From UBA6019 sp035535055 (GTDB taxonomy: Bacteria > Chloroflexota > Dormibacteria > Dormibacterales > Dormibacteraceae): DNA of 64,000 nucleotides. The position numbers and the translations under genes were made by a program. The notes under the pieces are model-generated. The model saw nothing but the letters and a program-made list of their open reading frames with translations, was not told the origin of the DNA and searched no databases. Below, one piece after another: positions 45,227-53,843 of the stretch; the stretch's first letter is position 1, and every line of letters starts with the position of its first letter. The stretch spans positions 3,062 through 67,061 of the forward strand of contig DATLQT010000031.1 of the NCBI GenBank assembly GCA_035535055.1, in the 5' to 3' direction.

Positions 45227-45406
45227 ATGACAACAAGGAGGCGCCCATGGCGGCCAGGCCGTCGGCTGGTCCGGACCTGGCGGATCGACTCGGCGAACTG
45301 CGCCGGCTGTGCCGGACCGGTCAGAGATGGCGCTGTCGTCAGTGGCGGCCTGCGCTTCTGCAGCCTGGCCTGCGCCTACTCGATGAAAAGAAAAGAGCCG
45401 GCCTGA
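45227..45406 (+). CDS. Small zinc-ribbon protein
   Basis: A 59-residue basic protein from ATG 45227. CAGCAGP and, 20 residues later, FCSLACAY make a CxxC...CxxxC site that should bind zinc. The N-terminus is Arg/Trp-rich (TTRRRPWRPGRRLVRTWR), suggesting nucleic-acid contact. The stop lies in the loop of the pstS terminator. A second ATG at 45247 has a better Shine-Dalgarno (AAGGAGG) but opens a frame with no zinc motif and no nearby stop. Confidence 0.5.
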   Translation: MTTRRRPWRPGRRLVRTWRIDSANCAGCAGPVRDGAVVSGGLRFCSLACAYSMKRKEPA

Positions 45407-45418
45407 AAAGGCCGGCTC
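45395..45418 (-). terminator. Intrinsic terminator of pstS
   Basis: GAGCCGGCCT, loop GAAA, AGGCCGGCTC: ten perfect pairs; on the minus strand the U-tract TTTTCTTTTC follows. It lies 20 bases after the pstS stop. Confidence 0.92.
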
Positions 45419-45438
45419 CACGGGGTAGGAAGGGAAAG

Positions 45439-46533
45439 CTACTTCAGGATCGGCGTGCCACCGGCGGTCACCAGCTTGAGCTGGGCGAGCGCGTAGGCCT
45501 GGACAGGGCTGGGAATCGGCGCGTAGTCGAGCGTGTTGCCCAAGGTCTGGCCATCGGTTGTGAGCCACTTGAAGAGGTAGACGAGGGCCTTCGTCTTCTG
45601 CGCGTCGGAGTAGGACTTCTTGAGCAGAACCCAGCTGAACGACGCGATCGGGTAGGCGTCGGCGCCGTCCATGTTGGTGATCGAGAAGTTGGTTGCGCTC
45701 ACATTGCTGAGGCCGGCGGCGGCTGCGGTGGCACCGGCGGCGCTCGCCTGGAGGAACTTGCCGGCGCCGTTCTTCATGTAGGCCTGCTGCATATGCGACT
45801 GGATGACGTAGGCGAGTTCGACGTATCCGATCGCGTCCTCGGTGGACTGCACCGCCTGGGCCACCGCCTGGTTACCCGAACCGCCGATGCCGACCGGCCA
45901 GCTGACCGACTTGCCGACGCCCGGCCCGCTCTTCCAGGCCGGGCTGACCTTGGCGAGGTAGTCCGTGAAGGCATAGCTCGTGCCGCTGCCGTCGGAGCGG
46001 TGGGCGACGGTGATCGGCTTGCTGGGAAGCGTCACGCCGGGGTTGAGAGCGGTGATCTCGGGATCGTTCCAGGTCTTGACCTTGCCCAGGTAGATGTCCG
46101 CCAGGGTCGCACCGTCGAGCTGCAACTTGTCGACGCCGGGCAGGTTGTAGGCGACGGAGACTGCTCCCAGAACTGTCGGGACCTCGACCAGGACGGCATC
46201 ACCGCCCGCGGCGGCGAGCTCGGTGGAGGTCATCGGCAGGTCGGTGGCGCCGAAGTCGACCGTGCCCGCGGTGAACTGCTTGATACCCCCGCCCGATCCG
46301 ATCGCCTGGTAGTTCACGGCCACGTTCGGGTACTTCTGGTTGTACTCGTAGAAGGCCTGGTTGTAGAAGGGGGCGACGAACGTCGACCCCGCGCCGCTGA
46401 TGCTGCCGGAGCCGACGTCGGTCACTGCCGGCGTGCTGCTGGCCGAGGGGGTGGGCGTGCTGCCCCCACAGGCGACGATCGCCAGCATCGCCGGCACGGC
46501 CAGCAAGGTTCGAAGTGGTGTCATTCGACGCAT
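45439..46533 (-). CDS. pstS: Phosphate-binding lipoprotein PstS
   Basis: A 364-residue periplasmic-type phosphate-binding protein: lipobox LAIVACGG with Cys near residue 22, then GAGSTFVAPFYNQ, QAIGSGGGIKQFTAGTVDFG, ATDLPMTSTEL and RSDGSGTSYAFTDYL, all PstS phosphate-site segments. ATG 46533 has GGGAG upstream. It is divergent from the kinase-pstB-phoU-regulator-pstC-pstA cluster, with a repeat element between. Confidence 0.95.
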   Translation of the reverse strand: MRRMTPLRTLLAVPAMLAIVACGGSTPTPSASSTPAVTDVGSGSISGAGSTFVAPFYNQAFYEYNQKYPNVAVNYQAIGSGGGIKQFTAGTVDFGATDLPMTSTELAAAGGDAVLVEVPTVLGAVSVAYNLPGVDKLQLDGATLADIYLGKVKTWNDPEITALNPGVTLPSKPITVAHRSDGSGTSYAFTDYLAKVSPAWKSGPGVGKSVSWPVGIGGSGNQAVAQAVQSTEDAIGYVELAYVIQSHMQQAYMKNGAGKFLQASAAGATAAAAGLSNVSATNFSITNMDGADAYPIASFSWVLLKKSYSDAQKTKALVYLFKWLTTDGQTLGNTLDYAPIPSPVQAYALAQLKLVTAGGTPILK

Positions 46534-46626
46534 CTGTTCTCGATTTCGCTCCCTTTATTTCGCTTCCATTCCGGGCATGTCGGGGTACCCCCCGCACACC
46601 GGCCTCGAGCCGCAGCCTAGGGGGGG

Positions 46627-46659
46627 GTGATTAAGGCAGGGTTATTGGTGGCTTAAATC
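46627..46659 (-). promoter_or_regulatory. Putative Pho box B between pstS and the histidine kinase
   Basis: Cores TTAA 46631, TTAT 46642 and TTAA 46653 are exactly 11 bases apart. Read on the minus strand they are TTAAGCC, ATAACCC and TTAATCA, closer to boxes A and C than in the plus direction, so pstS is the likely target; the kinase start is 35 bases the other way. Confidence 0.6.
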
Positions 46660-46693
46660 TGCAGGCCACAAGCGGGCCCATATACTCCGCGCC

Positions 46694-47731
46694 GTGAGCT
46701 GGAACCCCTTCACGCGGCTCCGCTCGCGGCCACCGGAGCCGGCGCCCGCGCGACCCGCCCGGACGGCCTATGCGCTGTTCGAGGAAGTGCCTCTGATGGC
46801 GTTCGTGCTCGACCCACGGTTGCTCGTCCTGCAAGCCAACCGTGCGGCCCGCGACTTCTTCGACATCGCCGCCGAGCAGGTGCCAGACAGCCTCATAATC
46901 CTGACCCGCGAGCTGCGGCTCGAGGCGGCGATCCGGCACGGCGGCGACCTCCACGCCGAGATCAAGCTCGTCCACCGGCCGGCGACGGTACAGGTCACCG
47001 TCGTGCCGGGGGTCAACCCCGACGAGGTCGTCGCCTTCCTCAGCGACCTGACCGAGCTGCGCCGTCTCCAGACCGTCCGCCAAGAGTTCGTCGCCAACCT
47101 CTCGCACGAGCTCCGGACCCCCATCACGTCGCTCCGTCTCGCCGCGGAGAGCCTGGGCGGGAAGCTGGCGGACGCGGACCGCAGGCGTTTCACGAAACGG
47201 GCCCTGGCCGAGGCGGACCACCTGGCCGCGATCGTCGACAACCTGCGACAGCTGGCGGACATCGAGGCCGGCAAGAGCGGACTGCGGCGGAGCCACTTCG
47301 ACCTCGCCGAGCTGCTCACCGAGGTGGGCCGGCGGATCGGGCTCGACCGCGAGGTCCGGGTGGATGTCGCATCGGCGCTGGCCATCACGGCCGACCGGGA
47401 GAAGGTCGCCCAGGCGCTCGCCAACCTTCTCGACAACGCCGCCAAGTTCTCGCCGCCGGGGACCCCGATCGAGGTTCGGGCCGAGCGCGCCGAGGGTGAG
47501 TTCCTGGTCACGGTCCGCGACCACGGCCAGGGGATCTCGCCCGAGCATTGGGATCGGATCTTCGAACGCTTCTACAAGGTGGACCCCGCCCGTTCGCGGG
47601 AGGTCGCCGGGAGCGGCCTGGGGCTCGCGATCACCAAGCACCTCGTCCTGCTGATGGGCGGGAGGGTCTGGACGGCGGCCGCCGAAGGCGGCGGCCAGGT
47701 CTTCGGGTTCGCGCTTCCTGCGGAGCCATAA
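46694..47731 (+). CDS. PhoR/SenX3-type sensor histidine kinase
   Basis: A 345-residue kinase without membrane segments: short PAS-like domain (ALFEEVPLMAFVLDPRLLVL, QANRAARDFF), HisKA with the phospho-His in FVANLSHELRTPITSLRLA, and HATPase with NLLDNAAKFSPPG (N box), DHGQGISPEHWDRIFERFY and GSGLGLAITKH (G boxes). In the pst cluster it should sense phosphate through PstB/PhoU. Start is GTG 46694. The partner regulator is at 49292. Confidence 0.88.
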   Translation: MSWNPFTRLRSRPPEPAPARPARTAYALFEEVPLMAFVLDPRLLVLQANRAARDFFDIAAEQVPDSLIILTRELRLEAAIRHGGDLHAEIKLVHRPATVQVTVVPGVNPDEVVAFLSDLTELRRLQTVRQEFVANLSHELRTPITSLRLAAESLGGKLADADRRRFTKRALAEADHLAAIVDNLRQLADIEAGKSGLRRSHFDLAELLTEVGRRIGLDREVRVDVASALAITADREKVAQALANLLDNAAKFSPPGTPIEVRAERAEGEFLVTVRDHGQGISPEHWDRIFERFYKVDPARSREVAGSGLGLAITKHLVLLMGGRVWTAAAEGGGQVFGFALPAEP

Positions 47732-47759
47732 CAACCTCATAACCCAGCCTTAACCTGCG
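47727..47759 (+). promoter_or_regulatory. Putative Pho box C in front of pstB
   Basis: CATAACAACCT, CATAACCCAGC, CTTAACCTGCG: three direct 11-base units, with a weaker fourth (GGAACCTAATC) after them. It starts in the stop of the kinase gene and ends 20 bases before the pstB GTG. The unit CTTAACCT matches the cyanobacterial Pho-box repeat. Confidence 0.68.
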
Positions 47760-47779
47760 GGAACCTAATCTTCGGAAAG

Positions 47780-48619
47780 GTGGCTGAGGTAGATCCCGAG
47801 TTGCGCGAGGCGTCGCCGGCGAGGCCCGGGCTCCGAGCCCTCGATGGCGCACCGCAGGTCAAGGTTGCGCTCAAGGATGTCGGCTTCTTCTACGGCCGCT
47901 TCCGGGCGCTCCGCGACGTCACCCTAGACATCCCCGAACGACGGGTGACGGCCCTAATCGGCCCCTCGGGGTGCGGCAAGTCGACTCTGCTCCGGATGCT
48001 GAACCGGATGTACGACCTGGTCCCCAACTCGCGAGCCGAGGGAAGTGTGACCGTCGACGGCGAGAACGTCCTCACCACGCGCCGGCTGCTCGAGCTTCGC
48101 CAGCGGGTGGGCATGGTCTTCCAACGCCCGTACCCCTTCCCGATGTCGATCCGCGACAACGTCGCCTTCGCTCCCCAGCTCCTGGGCTGGCCGCGCAAGC
48201 GCATTGAGAAGGCGGTCCGGGAGAGCCTCGAGGGGGCCGCACTCTGGGACGAGGTGTCGACCCGCCTGGACGAGCCCGCTGCCGGCCTCTCGGGCGGCCA
48301 GCAGCAGCGCCTCTCAATAGCCCGCTGCCTCGCCGTCGAGCCGGAGGTGATCCTGATGGACGAGCCCTGCTCGGCGCTCGACCCGATTGCCACCCTGAAG
48401 ATCGAGGACCTGATCCACCGCCTCGCTGCCGACTACACGATCGTCATAGTCACCCACAACATGCAGCAGGCGGCTCGGGTCGCCGACTTCACCGCCTTCA
48501 TGCTGATGAACCCCGAGGATCGCTGCGGCGAGCTGGTGGAGTTCGGGCCGACCGTGGAGGTCTTCAACCGGCCGCGCGACCGCCGGACCGAGGACTACAT
48601 CACCGGCCGGTTCGGCTAA
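47780..48619 (+). CDS. pstB: Phosphate ABC transporter ATPase PstB
   Basis: A 279-residue ATPase: Walker A GPSGCGKSTLLRMLNRM, Q-loop VFQRPYPFPMSI (PstB-specific), signature LSGGQQQRLSIAR, Walker B VILMDEPCSALDP, switch His in VTHNMQQAARV, and the C-terminal TEDYITGRFG. The N-terminal ~28 residues from GTG 47780 are extra compared with typical PstB. It comes before phoU rather than after pstA. Confidence 0.95.
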   Translation: MAEVDPELREASPARPGLRALDGAPQVKVALKDVGFFYGRFRALRDVTLDIPERRVTALIGPSGCGKSTLLRMLNRMYDLVPNSRAEGSVTVDGENVLTTRRLLELRQRVGMVFQRPYPFPMSIRDNVAFAPQLLGWPRKRIEKAVRESLEGAALWDEVSTRLDEPAAGLSGGQQQRLSIARCLAVEPEVILMDEPCSALDPIATLKIEDLIHRLAADYTIVIVTHNMQQAARVADFTAFMLMNPEDRCGELVEFGPTVEVFNRPRDRRTEDYITGRFG

Positions 48620-48632
48620 GAAGCACCGCAGG

Positions 48633-49295
48633 TTGGCCCGAGAACAGTTCGAGCTGGAGCTCAAAGAGCTCCGCGAATCGCTGCTGCGGATGGCGGGGAT
48701 GCTGGAGTCTCAGATCGCCGACGCCGTCGACGCGCTCCGCCGCCGCGACCGGTCGCTCGCCGAGAAGGTGCGCCGCGACGACCAGGCGATGAACGAGACC
48801 TTCCGGCAAATCCGGGAGCAGGCGATGATCGTCATCTCGACCCAGCAGCCGGTCGCCCGCGACCTGCGCAACCTGATGGGCGTGCTCTACATCGCCGCGG
48901 AGCTCGAGCGGATGGGCGACTACGCGGTGCGCATCGCCCGAATGACGAGCACGCTGTGCGGGCTGCCCGATCACCAGATCCGCGCGGAGTTCGGGCTCAT
49001 GGGCGACCTCGCTGTCGAACAGGTCCACGACATACTCGACGCCCTGATCGAGCAGGACGAACCCCGGGCACGTGAGATAGCGGCGAGGGATGACGAGATC
49101 GACCGCCTCTACCACCGCGCCTTCGACGACATCATCGCCGAGATGGCCAAGGGCACCACCGACAGCGACGAGGTGCTGCGGGCGGTGACCCTGATGCTGG
49201 TCGCCCACGACCTGGAGCGGATCGGCGACCGGGTGACCAACGTGGCGGAGGACATCGTCTTCCTCGAATCCGGCCAGGTCGTGGAGCTGGGATGA
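48633..49295 (+). CDS. phoU: Phosphate signalling protein PhoU
   Basis: A 220-residue two three-helix-bundle protein. ELKELRESLLRMAGMLESQI and KVRRDDQAMNETFRQIREQA form the first bundle, with ARDLRNLMGVLYIAAELERM (metal-binding E/D) then the second bundle EMAKGTTDSDEVLRAVTLMLVAHDLERIGDRVTNVAEDI (split). Start is TTG 48633. The stop overlaps the regulator start (ATGA). It links PstB activity to the kinase. Confidence 0.93.
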   Translation: MAREQFELELKELRESLLRMAGMLESQIADAVDALRRRDRSLAEKVRRDDQAMNETFRQIREQAMIVISTQQPVARDLRNLMGVLYIAAELERMGDYAVRIARMTSTLCGLPDHQIRAEFGLMGDLAVEQVHDILDALIEQDEPRAREIAARDDEIDRLYHRAFDDIIAEMAKGTTDSDEVLRAVTLMLVAHDLERIGDRVTNVAEDIVFLESGQVVELG

Positions 49296-50026
49296 ACGCC
49301 ACCGCGCCGCTCGCCGCCGGCTTCGCGCGGATCCTGGTCGTCGAGGACGACGAGGGCATCCGCGACATGCTCAAGTACCACCTCGCGTCGGCCGGCTTCT
49401 CGGTCCTGGAGGCGGCGGACGGGACGACCGGCCTGCGGGCGGCCCGGACGGCCAAGCCGGACCTGATCCTCCTCGACCTGATGCTGCCCGGCATGGGCGG
49501 CCTCGAGCTCTGCCGGGCGCTCCGCAAGAGCAGCCAGGTGCCGATCCTCATGATCAGCGCCCGCGACGCCGAGGTGGACAAGATCGTCGGCCTCGAGCTG
49601 GGCGCGGACGACTACATCACCAAGCCGTTCTCGGTGCGCGAGGTCGTCGCGCGGGTCAACGCCGTCCTTCGCCGCAGCCGCAGCGAGGGCGAGAAATCGG
49701 TCCCCGAGCGCGACGAGTTCGGCAACTTCGGCATCGATCGGGCGGCGCGCCGCGTCACCCTCGACGGCCAGGAGGTGAAGCTCACCGCTCGTGAGTTCGA
49801 CCTGCTGAGCCACATGCTCGCCAGCAGCGGTCGCGTCCAGTCCCGCGAGCGCCTGCTCCATGAGGTCTGGGGTGAGAACTTCAGCGGCGAGAGCAAGACC
49901 GTCGACGTCCACATCCGCTGGCTGCGAGAGAAGTTCGCCGACACCGCCCCCTTCACGATCGTCACCGTGCGCGGGGCCGGCTACCGGCTGGACCGCCCGG
50001 CCGACCCGCGCCCTGAGAAGTCGTAA
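49292..50026 (+). CDS. PhoB/RegX3-type response regulator (winged helix)
   Basis: A 244-residue OmpR/PhoB-family regulator: receiver with ILVVEDDEGIRDM, phospho-Asp in PDLILLDLMLPGMGG, Ser/Thr in ILMISARD, Lys in DYITKPFS; winged helix with TAREFDLLSHMLASSGRVQS and VDVHIRWLREKF, RGAGYRL. Expected to bind the 11-bp repeats found here. Encoded between phoU and pstC. Confidence 0.92.
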   Translation: MNATAPLAAGFARILVVEDDEGIRDMLKYHLASAGFSVLEAADGTTGLRAARTAKPDLILLDLMLPGMGGLELCRALRKSSQVPILMISARDAEVDKIVGLELGADDYITKPFSVREVVARVNAVLRRSRSEGEKSVPERDEFGNFGIDRAARRVTLDGQEVKLTAREFDLLSHMLASSGRVQSRERLLHEVWGENFSGESKTVDVHIRWLREKFADTAPFTIVTVRGAGYRLDRPADPRPEKS

Positions 50027-50035
50027 CGATCTGAG

Positions 50036-50941
50036 TTGACTCGAACCGAGAACTTCCAGAGGGTGACGGGCGGCGTCGGGCTGGTGGTGCCGGTGGTTCT
50101 GCTGCTGATCCTCGTGGTACTCCTTCAGCAGGCATGGCCGGCCGTCATCCACTACGGTCCGGGCTTCCTCTCCGCGCAGGTCTGGGACCAGGTCAGGCTC
50201 CGCTTCGGCGCCCTCCCCTATATCTACGGCACCGTCGCCACCTCACTGCTGGCGCTGCTGCTCGCGGTTCCCGTCGGTGTCGGCGTGGCGCTCTTCCTGG
50301 TCGAGCCCGGGCAGGCCCCGATCCGCGGCGCGATCGGGATCGGCGTCGAGCTGCTGGCCGCCATCCCCAGCGTCGTTTATGGACTCTGGGCCCTCTACGT
50401 GATGGGCCCCTTCGTGTACCGCCACATCGAGCTGCCGGTCTCTCAGCACCTGGGAGCCTTCGTCCTCTTCGGAGGCACGCCCCGCCCGACCAGCCTATTC
50501 TCGGCCGGCCTGGTCCTCGCGGTGATGGTCCTTCCAACCCTTGCGTCGGTGTCGCGCGACGTTATCCGTGCTGTACCCAGCGGGCTCCGCGAGGCCTCGG
50601 TGGCGCTCGGCGCCACCTGGTGGGAGACGACCTGGCGGGTCATCCTTCCCGCCGCCCGAGCGGGAATCTTCGGCGCCGCCATCCTGGCGCTGGGCCGTGC
50701 CCTCGGCGAGACGATCGCGGTGACCATGATCATCGGCAACCGGCCGGCGATCACGCCCCACCTGTTCGAACCCGCCTACACGCTGGCGTCGGTGATCGCC
50801 AACGAGTTCACCGAAGCGACCGCTCCCCTCCACAGCGCCGCCCTCGCGGAGCTTGGCCTGGTCCTGATCGGGGTCACACTCACCGTGAACCTGGCCGCAC
50901 TCCTCTTGCTCCGCGCGATCTCGGACCAGCCCAAGCTGTGA
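50036..50941 (+). CDS. pstC: Phosphate ABC transporter permease PstC
   Basis: A 301-residue six-helix permease. TLASVSRDVIRAVPSGLREASVALGATWWE is the EAA loop (split), with RALGETIAVTMIIGNRP typical of PstC. TTG 50036 start. Stop overlaps the pstA start (GTGA). Confidence 0.93.
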   Translation: MTRTENFQRVTGGVGLVVPVVLLLILVVLLQQAWPAVIHYGPGFLSAQVWDQVRLRFGALPYIYGTVATSLLALLLAVPVGVGVALFLVEPGQAPIRGAIGIGVELLAAIPSVVYGLWALYVMGPFVYRHIELPVSQHLGAFVLFGGTPRPTSLFSAGLVLAVMVLPTLASVSRDVIRAVPSGLREASVALGATWWETTWRVILPAARAGIFGAAILALGRALGETIAVTMIIGNRPAITPHLFEPAYTLASVIANEFTEATAPLHSAALAELGLVLIGVTLTVNLAALLLLRAISDQPKL

Positions 50942-51792
50942 ACTGGCGCCGCCAGGCAATCAACGCGATCGCGACGGTGGTCGTCTATACGACGGCGATC
51001 CTGGCCCTGGTCCCGCTCGGCCTCGTGCTCTGGTACACGATCGTCAAGGGGCTCCCGGCTGCCGAGCACATGACCTTCTTCACCTGCTGCCACCTCGAGC
51101 ATCCGACCGGCATCCCCGGCGGGGGCGTGGCAAACGCTATCGCCGGCACGGCGATCATGGTCGCCCTCGCCTCCCTCATGGCCATCCCGGTCGGCATCGT
51201 CGGCGGCGTGCACCTGGCCGAGTACGGCGGCGCGCGCCTTGCGGGCTGGATCCGCCTGGCGGCCGACGTCCTCGTCGGCAGCCCGTCGATAGCCATCGGG
51301 CTCTTCGCCTACGCGCTTTTCGTGGCCCCCTTCCACCACTTCTCGGCCCTCTCCGCCTCGCTCGCGCTGGCCGTCCTGATGCTCCCGGTGGTGATGCGGA
51401 CGACCGAGTCGGCCGTGTCCCTGATCCCCGGCGGCCTCCGCGAGGCCGGGCTGGCGCTTGGCCTTCCCCGCTGGCGAGTCTCGCTCCAGCTGATCCTGCC
51501 GGCCGCCGCGCCGGGTGTGATCACCGGCTGCCTGCTGGCCGTCGCGCGAGCCTCCGGGGAGACGGCCCCGCTGCTCTTCACGACCCTCGGCAATCCCTTC
51601 TTCAGCCTCGATCCGACCAAGCCGATGTCGTCGCTGCCGCTGGTCGTCTACCACGACGCGCTGACGCCCTACAACGACCTGAATCAGACCGCCTGGGGCG
51701 CGGCCCTGGTGCTGGTCGCCCTCGTCCTGCTGGTCAACATCGGCAGCCGCCTCGTCCTGCGCCGCCAGGTGAAGCTCGCGGCCAGCCTTTAG
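50938..51792 (+). CDS. pstA: Phosphate ABC transporter permease PstA
   Basis: A 284-residue permease with six helices; EAA-loop SLIPGGLREAGLALGLPRW and ARASGETAPLLFTTLGN are PstA-typical; MTFFTCCHLEHPTGIPGGGV occupies the first external loop. GTG 50938 is inside the pstC stop. A much longer upstream frame is a shadow of pstC. Confidence 0.93.
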   Translation: MNWRRQAINAIATVVVYTTAILALVPLGLVLWYTIVKGLPAAEHMTFFTCCHLEHPTGIPGGGVANAIAGTAIMVALASLMAIPVGIVGGVHLAEYGGARLAGWIRLAADVLVGSPSIAIGLFAYALFVAPFHHFSALSASLALAVLMLPVVMRTTESAVSLIPGGLREAGLALGLPRWRVSLQLILPAAAPGVITGCLLAVARASGETAPLLFTTLGNPFFSLDPTKPMSSLPLVVYHDALTPYNDLNQTAWGAALVLVALVLLVNIGSRLVLRRQVKLAASL

Positions 51793-51804
51793 TACCTTAG
51801 TGAG

Positions 51805-53394
51805 GTGAGCTCCCCCGCGGTGGCCATCGGCGGCATGGCCGCGACCGGCCACCCGCTGGCCACCGAGGCGGCTCTCGAGATCCTCGGCGCGGGAGGGAAC
51901 GCGGTCGACGCCGCGCTGGCGGCGGCGGCGGTCACCTGGGTCGTTCTCCCGATGATGTGCGGTCCCGGGGGCGACGCCTTCGCACTGGTCTTCGATCCTC
52001 GCGACGGCGAGGTGATCGGGGTCGGAGCGGGCGGCGCCGCGCCGATGGCCGCCGCCCCGGAGTGGTTCGCCGAGCGCGGTCATCGCCTCATCCCGGTCTC
52101 GGGACCCCTGTCGGTCGGCGTGCCCGGCGCGGTGGCGGTGATGGAGGAGCTGGCGACGAGGTACGGCCGCCTTGGGTTCTCTGAGCACTTCGCCGCGGCC
52201 CTCCGGCACGCCGACCGCGGGTTCCCGGTCTCCGCGAGGCTGGCAGGCCTGTTCAGCGCGCACCGCGACCGGCTGGCCGCCGACCCCGAGTCGAGCCGGA
52301 TCTACGGTGGCGTCCGGGAGGGCCGGGTGCTGATCCAGGAGGACCTCGCAAGGAGCATCGAGACGATCGCGCTGGAGGGCTCCCGGGTCCTCTACCAGGG
52401 CCGGCTGGCGGAGGCGATCGCCGCCTCCATCGCGGCCGGCGGCGGGCTGCTGACGGCGGCCGACCTCGCCTCCAACCGGGTCGACGTCTATGCCGCCCCC
52501 TCGATCGACTACCGGGGAACCCGGGTCCACCAGACGGCGCCGCCCTCCCAGGGGATGATCGTGCTCGAGGCGCTGAAGATCCTCGAACAGTTCGACCTCG
52601 CCGAGCTGCCGGCCGACGGGCCCGAGGCGATCCACCTGCAGGTCGAGGCGAAGAAGCTCGCCGTGGAAGACCGGCTCGCAATTGCCGGCGATCCCCGCTT
52701 CGTCGACTTCGATCTCCAGCGCCTGCTGTCCGCCGAGCAAGCCGCCTCCCGTGCCGGCCAGATCGACCGGGAACGGACCCGAGCGGCGACGGCCCTGCCG
52801 GACGCCGAGGGCGACACAACCTATCTCTGCGTGGCCGACCGTGACGGCATGGCGGTCTCCTTCATCCACTCCCTCTCCCTCGCGTTCGGAGCCGGGTTCG
52901 CCGTTCCCAGGACCGGCATCCTCCTCAACGACCGCGTCGGCCGCGGCTTCACCCTGGAGCCCGGTCACCCCAACCGGCTGGCGCCGGGCAAGCGGACGAT
53001 GAGCACCCTCAACTGCTACCTGGCGACCCGCGACGGGCGCGCCGCGATCGTCGGAGGGACGCCCGGCGGCGACGGACAGGTGCAGTGGAACCTGCAGGTC
53101 CTGAGCGAGATGCTCGACCACGGAGCCGATCCGCAGGCGGCGGTGTCGGCGCCGCGCTGGACCCACGGGCCGACGACCGATCCCTGGACGCTGGACTCGG
53201 AGGAGACGCTCGCGGTGGAGGACCGCGTCCCGGCCGCCACCCTTGCCGCGCTCACAGGCCGCGGCCACCCGGTAAAGGCGATTGGGCCCTGGCAGGCCGG
53301 CGGGTCTGCCCAGGTGATCTCGGCCGACCCCGAAGAGGGAGTGCTGCGGGGCGGCTCCGATCCTCGCGGCGGCGGCCTCGCCCTAGGCCGTTAG
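51805..53394 (+). CDS. Gamma-glutamyltransferase family protein
   Basis: A 529-residue Ntn-hydrolase of the GGT family. GMAATGHPLATEAALEILGA then GGNAVDAALAAA open the large subunit; the autocatalytic Thr is in GDTTYLCVADRDG, and GGTPGGDGQVQWNLQVL is the conserved C-terminal motif. No signal peptide is seen, so the enzyme is probably cytoplasmic, unlike E. coli GGT. Substrate may be glutathione, cephalosporin or another gamma-glutamyl compound. Start is GTG 51805; its end overlaps arsC by 12 bases. Confidence 0.87.
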   Translation: MSSPAVAIGGMAATGHPLATEAALEILGAGGNAVDAALAAAAVTWVVLPMMCGPGGDAFALVFDPRDGEVIGVGAGGAAPMAAAPEWFAERGHRLIPVSGPLSVGVPGAVAVMEELATRYGRLGFSEHFAAALRHADRGFPVSARLAGLFSAHRDRLAADPESSRIYGGVREGRVLIQEDLARSIETIALEGSRVLYQGRLAEAIAASIAAGGGLLTAADLASNRVDVYAAPSIDYRGTRVHQTAPPSQGMIVLEALKILEQFDLAELPADGPEAIHLQVEAKKLAVEDRLAIAGDPRFVDFDLQRLLSAEQAASRAGQIDRERTRAATALPDAEGDTTYLCVADRDGMAVSFIHSLSLAFGAGFAVPRTGILLNDRVGRGFTLEPGHPNRLAPGKRTMSTLNCYLATRDGRAAIVGGTPGGDGQVQWNLQVLSEMLDHGADPQAAVSAPRWTHGPTTDPWTLDSEETLAVEDRVPAATLAALTGRGHPVKAIGPWQAGGSAQVISADPEEGVLRGGSDPRGGGLALGR

Positions 53395-53784
53395 CGCAAG
53401 CTCCTCGAGGAGGGCGGCCACCCGGTCGCGGATCTGGTCGCGGATCCGACGCACGGTGGCGAGGTCCTTGCCCGCCGGGTCCTCGAGGTCCCAATCCTCG
53501 TAGCGCTTGCCCGGGAAGATGGGACAGGTGTCGCCGCAGCCCATGGTGATGACGACGTCCGACGCCCGGACGGCGTCCGTCTCCAGTAGCTTCGGCTGCT
53601 CGCCGGCGATATCAATCCCGACCTCGGCCATCGCCGACACGGCGCTGGGGTTGAGGCTCGGGGCGGGCTCGCTGCCCGCCGAGCGGACCTCGACGCGGCC
53701 GTCAGCCAGGCGGCGGAGGAACCCGGCCGCCATCTGGCTTCGGCCGGCGTTGTGGACGCAGACGAAGAGCACCTGCGGCCTCAT
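53383..53784 (-). CDS. arsC: Arsenate reductase, low-molecular-weight phosphatase type
   Basis: A 133-residue LMW-PTP-fold reductase: P-loop CVHNAGRSQM with Cys near residue 9, ITMGCGDTCPIFPGKRYEDW with the second redox Cys pair, matching thioredoxin-coupled ArsC. No arsB/acr3 or arsR is adjacent. It converges with the GGT gene. Confidence 0.85.
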   Translation of the reverse strand: MRPQVLFVCVHNAGRSQMAAGFLRRLADGRVEVRSAGSEPAPSLNPSAVSAMAEVGIDIAGEQPKLLETDAVRASDVVITMGCGDTCPIFPGKRYEDWDLEDPAGKDLATVRRIRDQIRDRVAALLEELALTA

Positions 53785-53843
53785 GCGGCAAGCCTACCCG
53801 GCGGAAAGCCGGGTCAAGCGGTCAACGGCTAGTCGAATTTCAG

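Noticed and set aside
45247..46620. Long plus-strand frame beginning at an ATG with a good Shine-Dalgarno (AAGGAGG)
   Set aside because: It runs antisense through the whole pstS gene with no protein character; the zinc-ribbon frame uses the same start region more plausibly.
50134..50937. Long N-terminal extension of pstA
   Set aside because: It is the shadow frame of pstC; PstA proper starts at the GTGA overlap.
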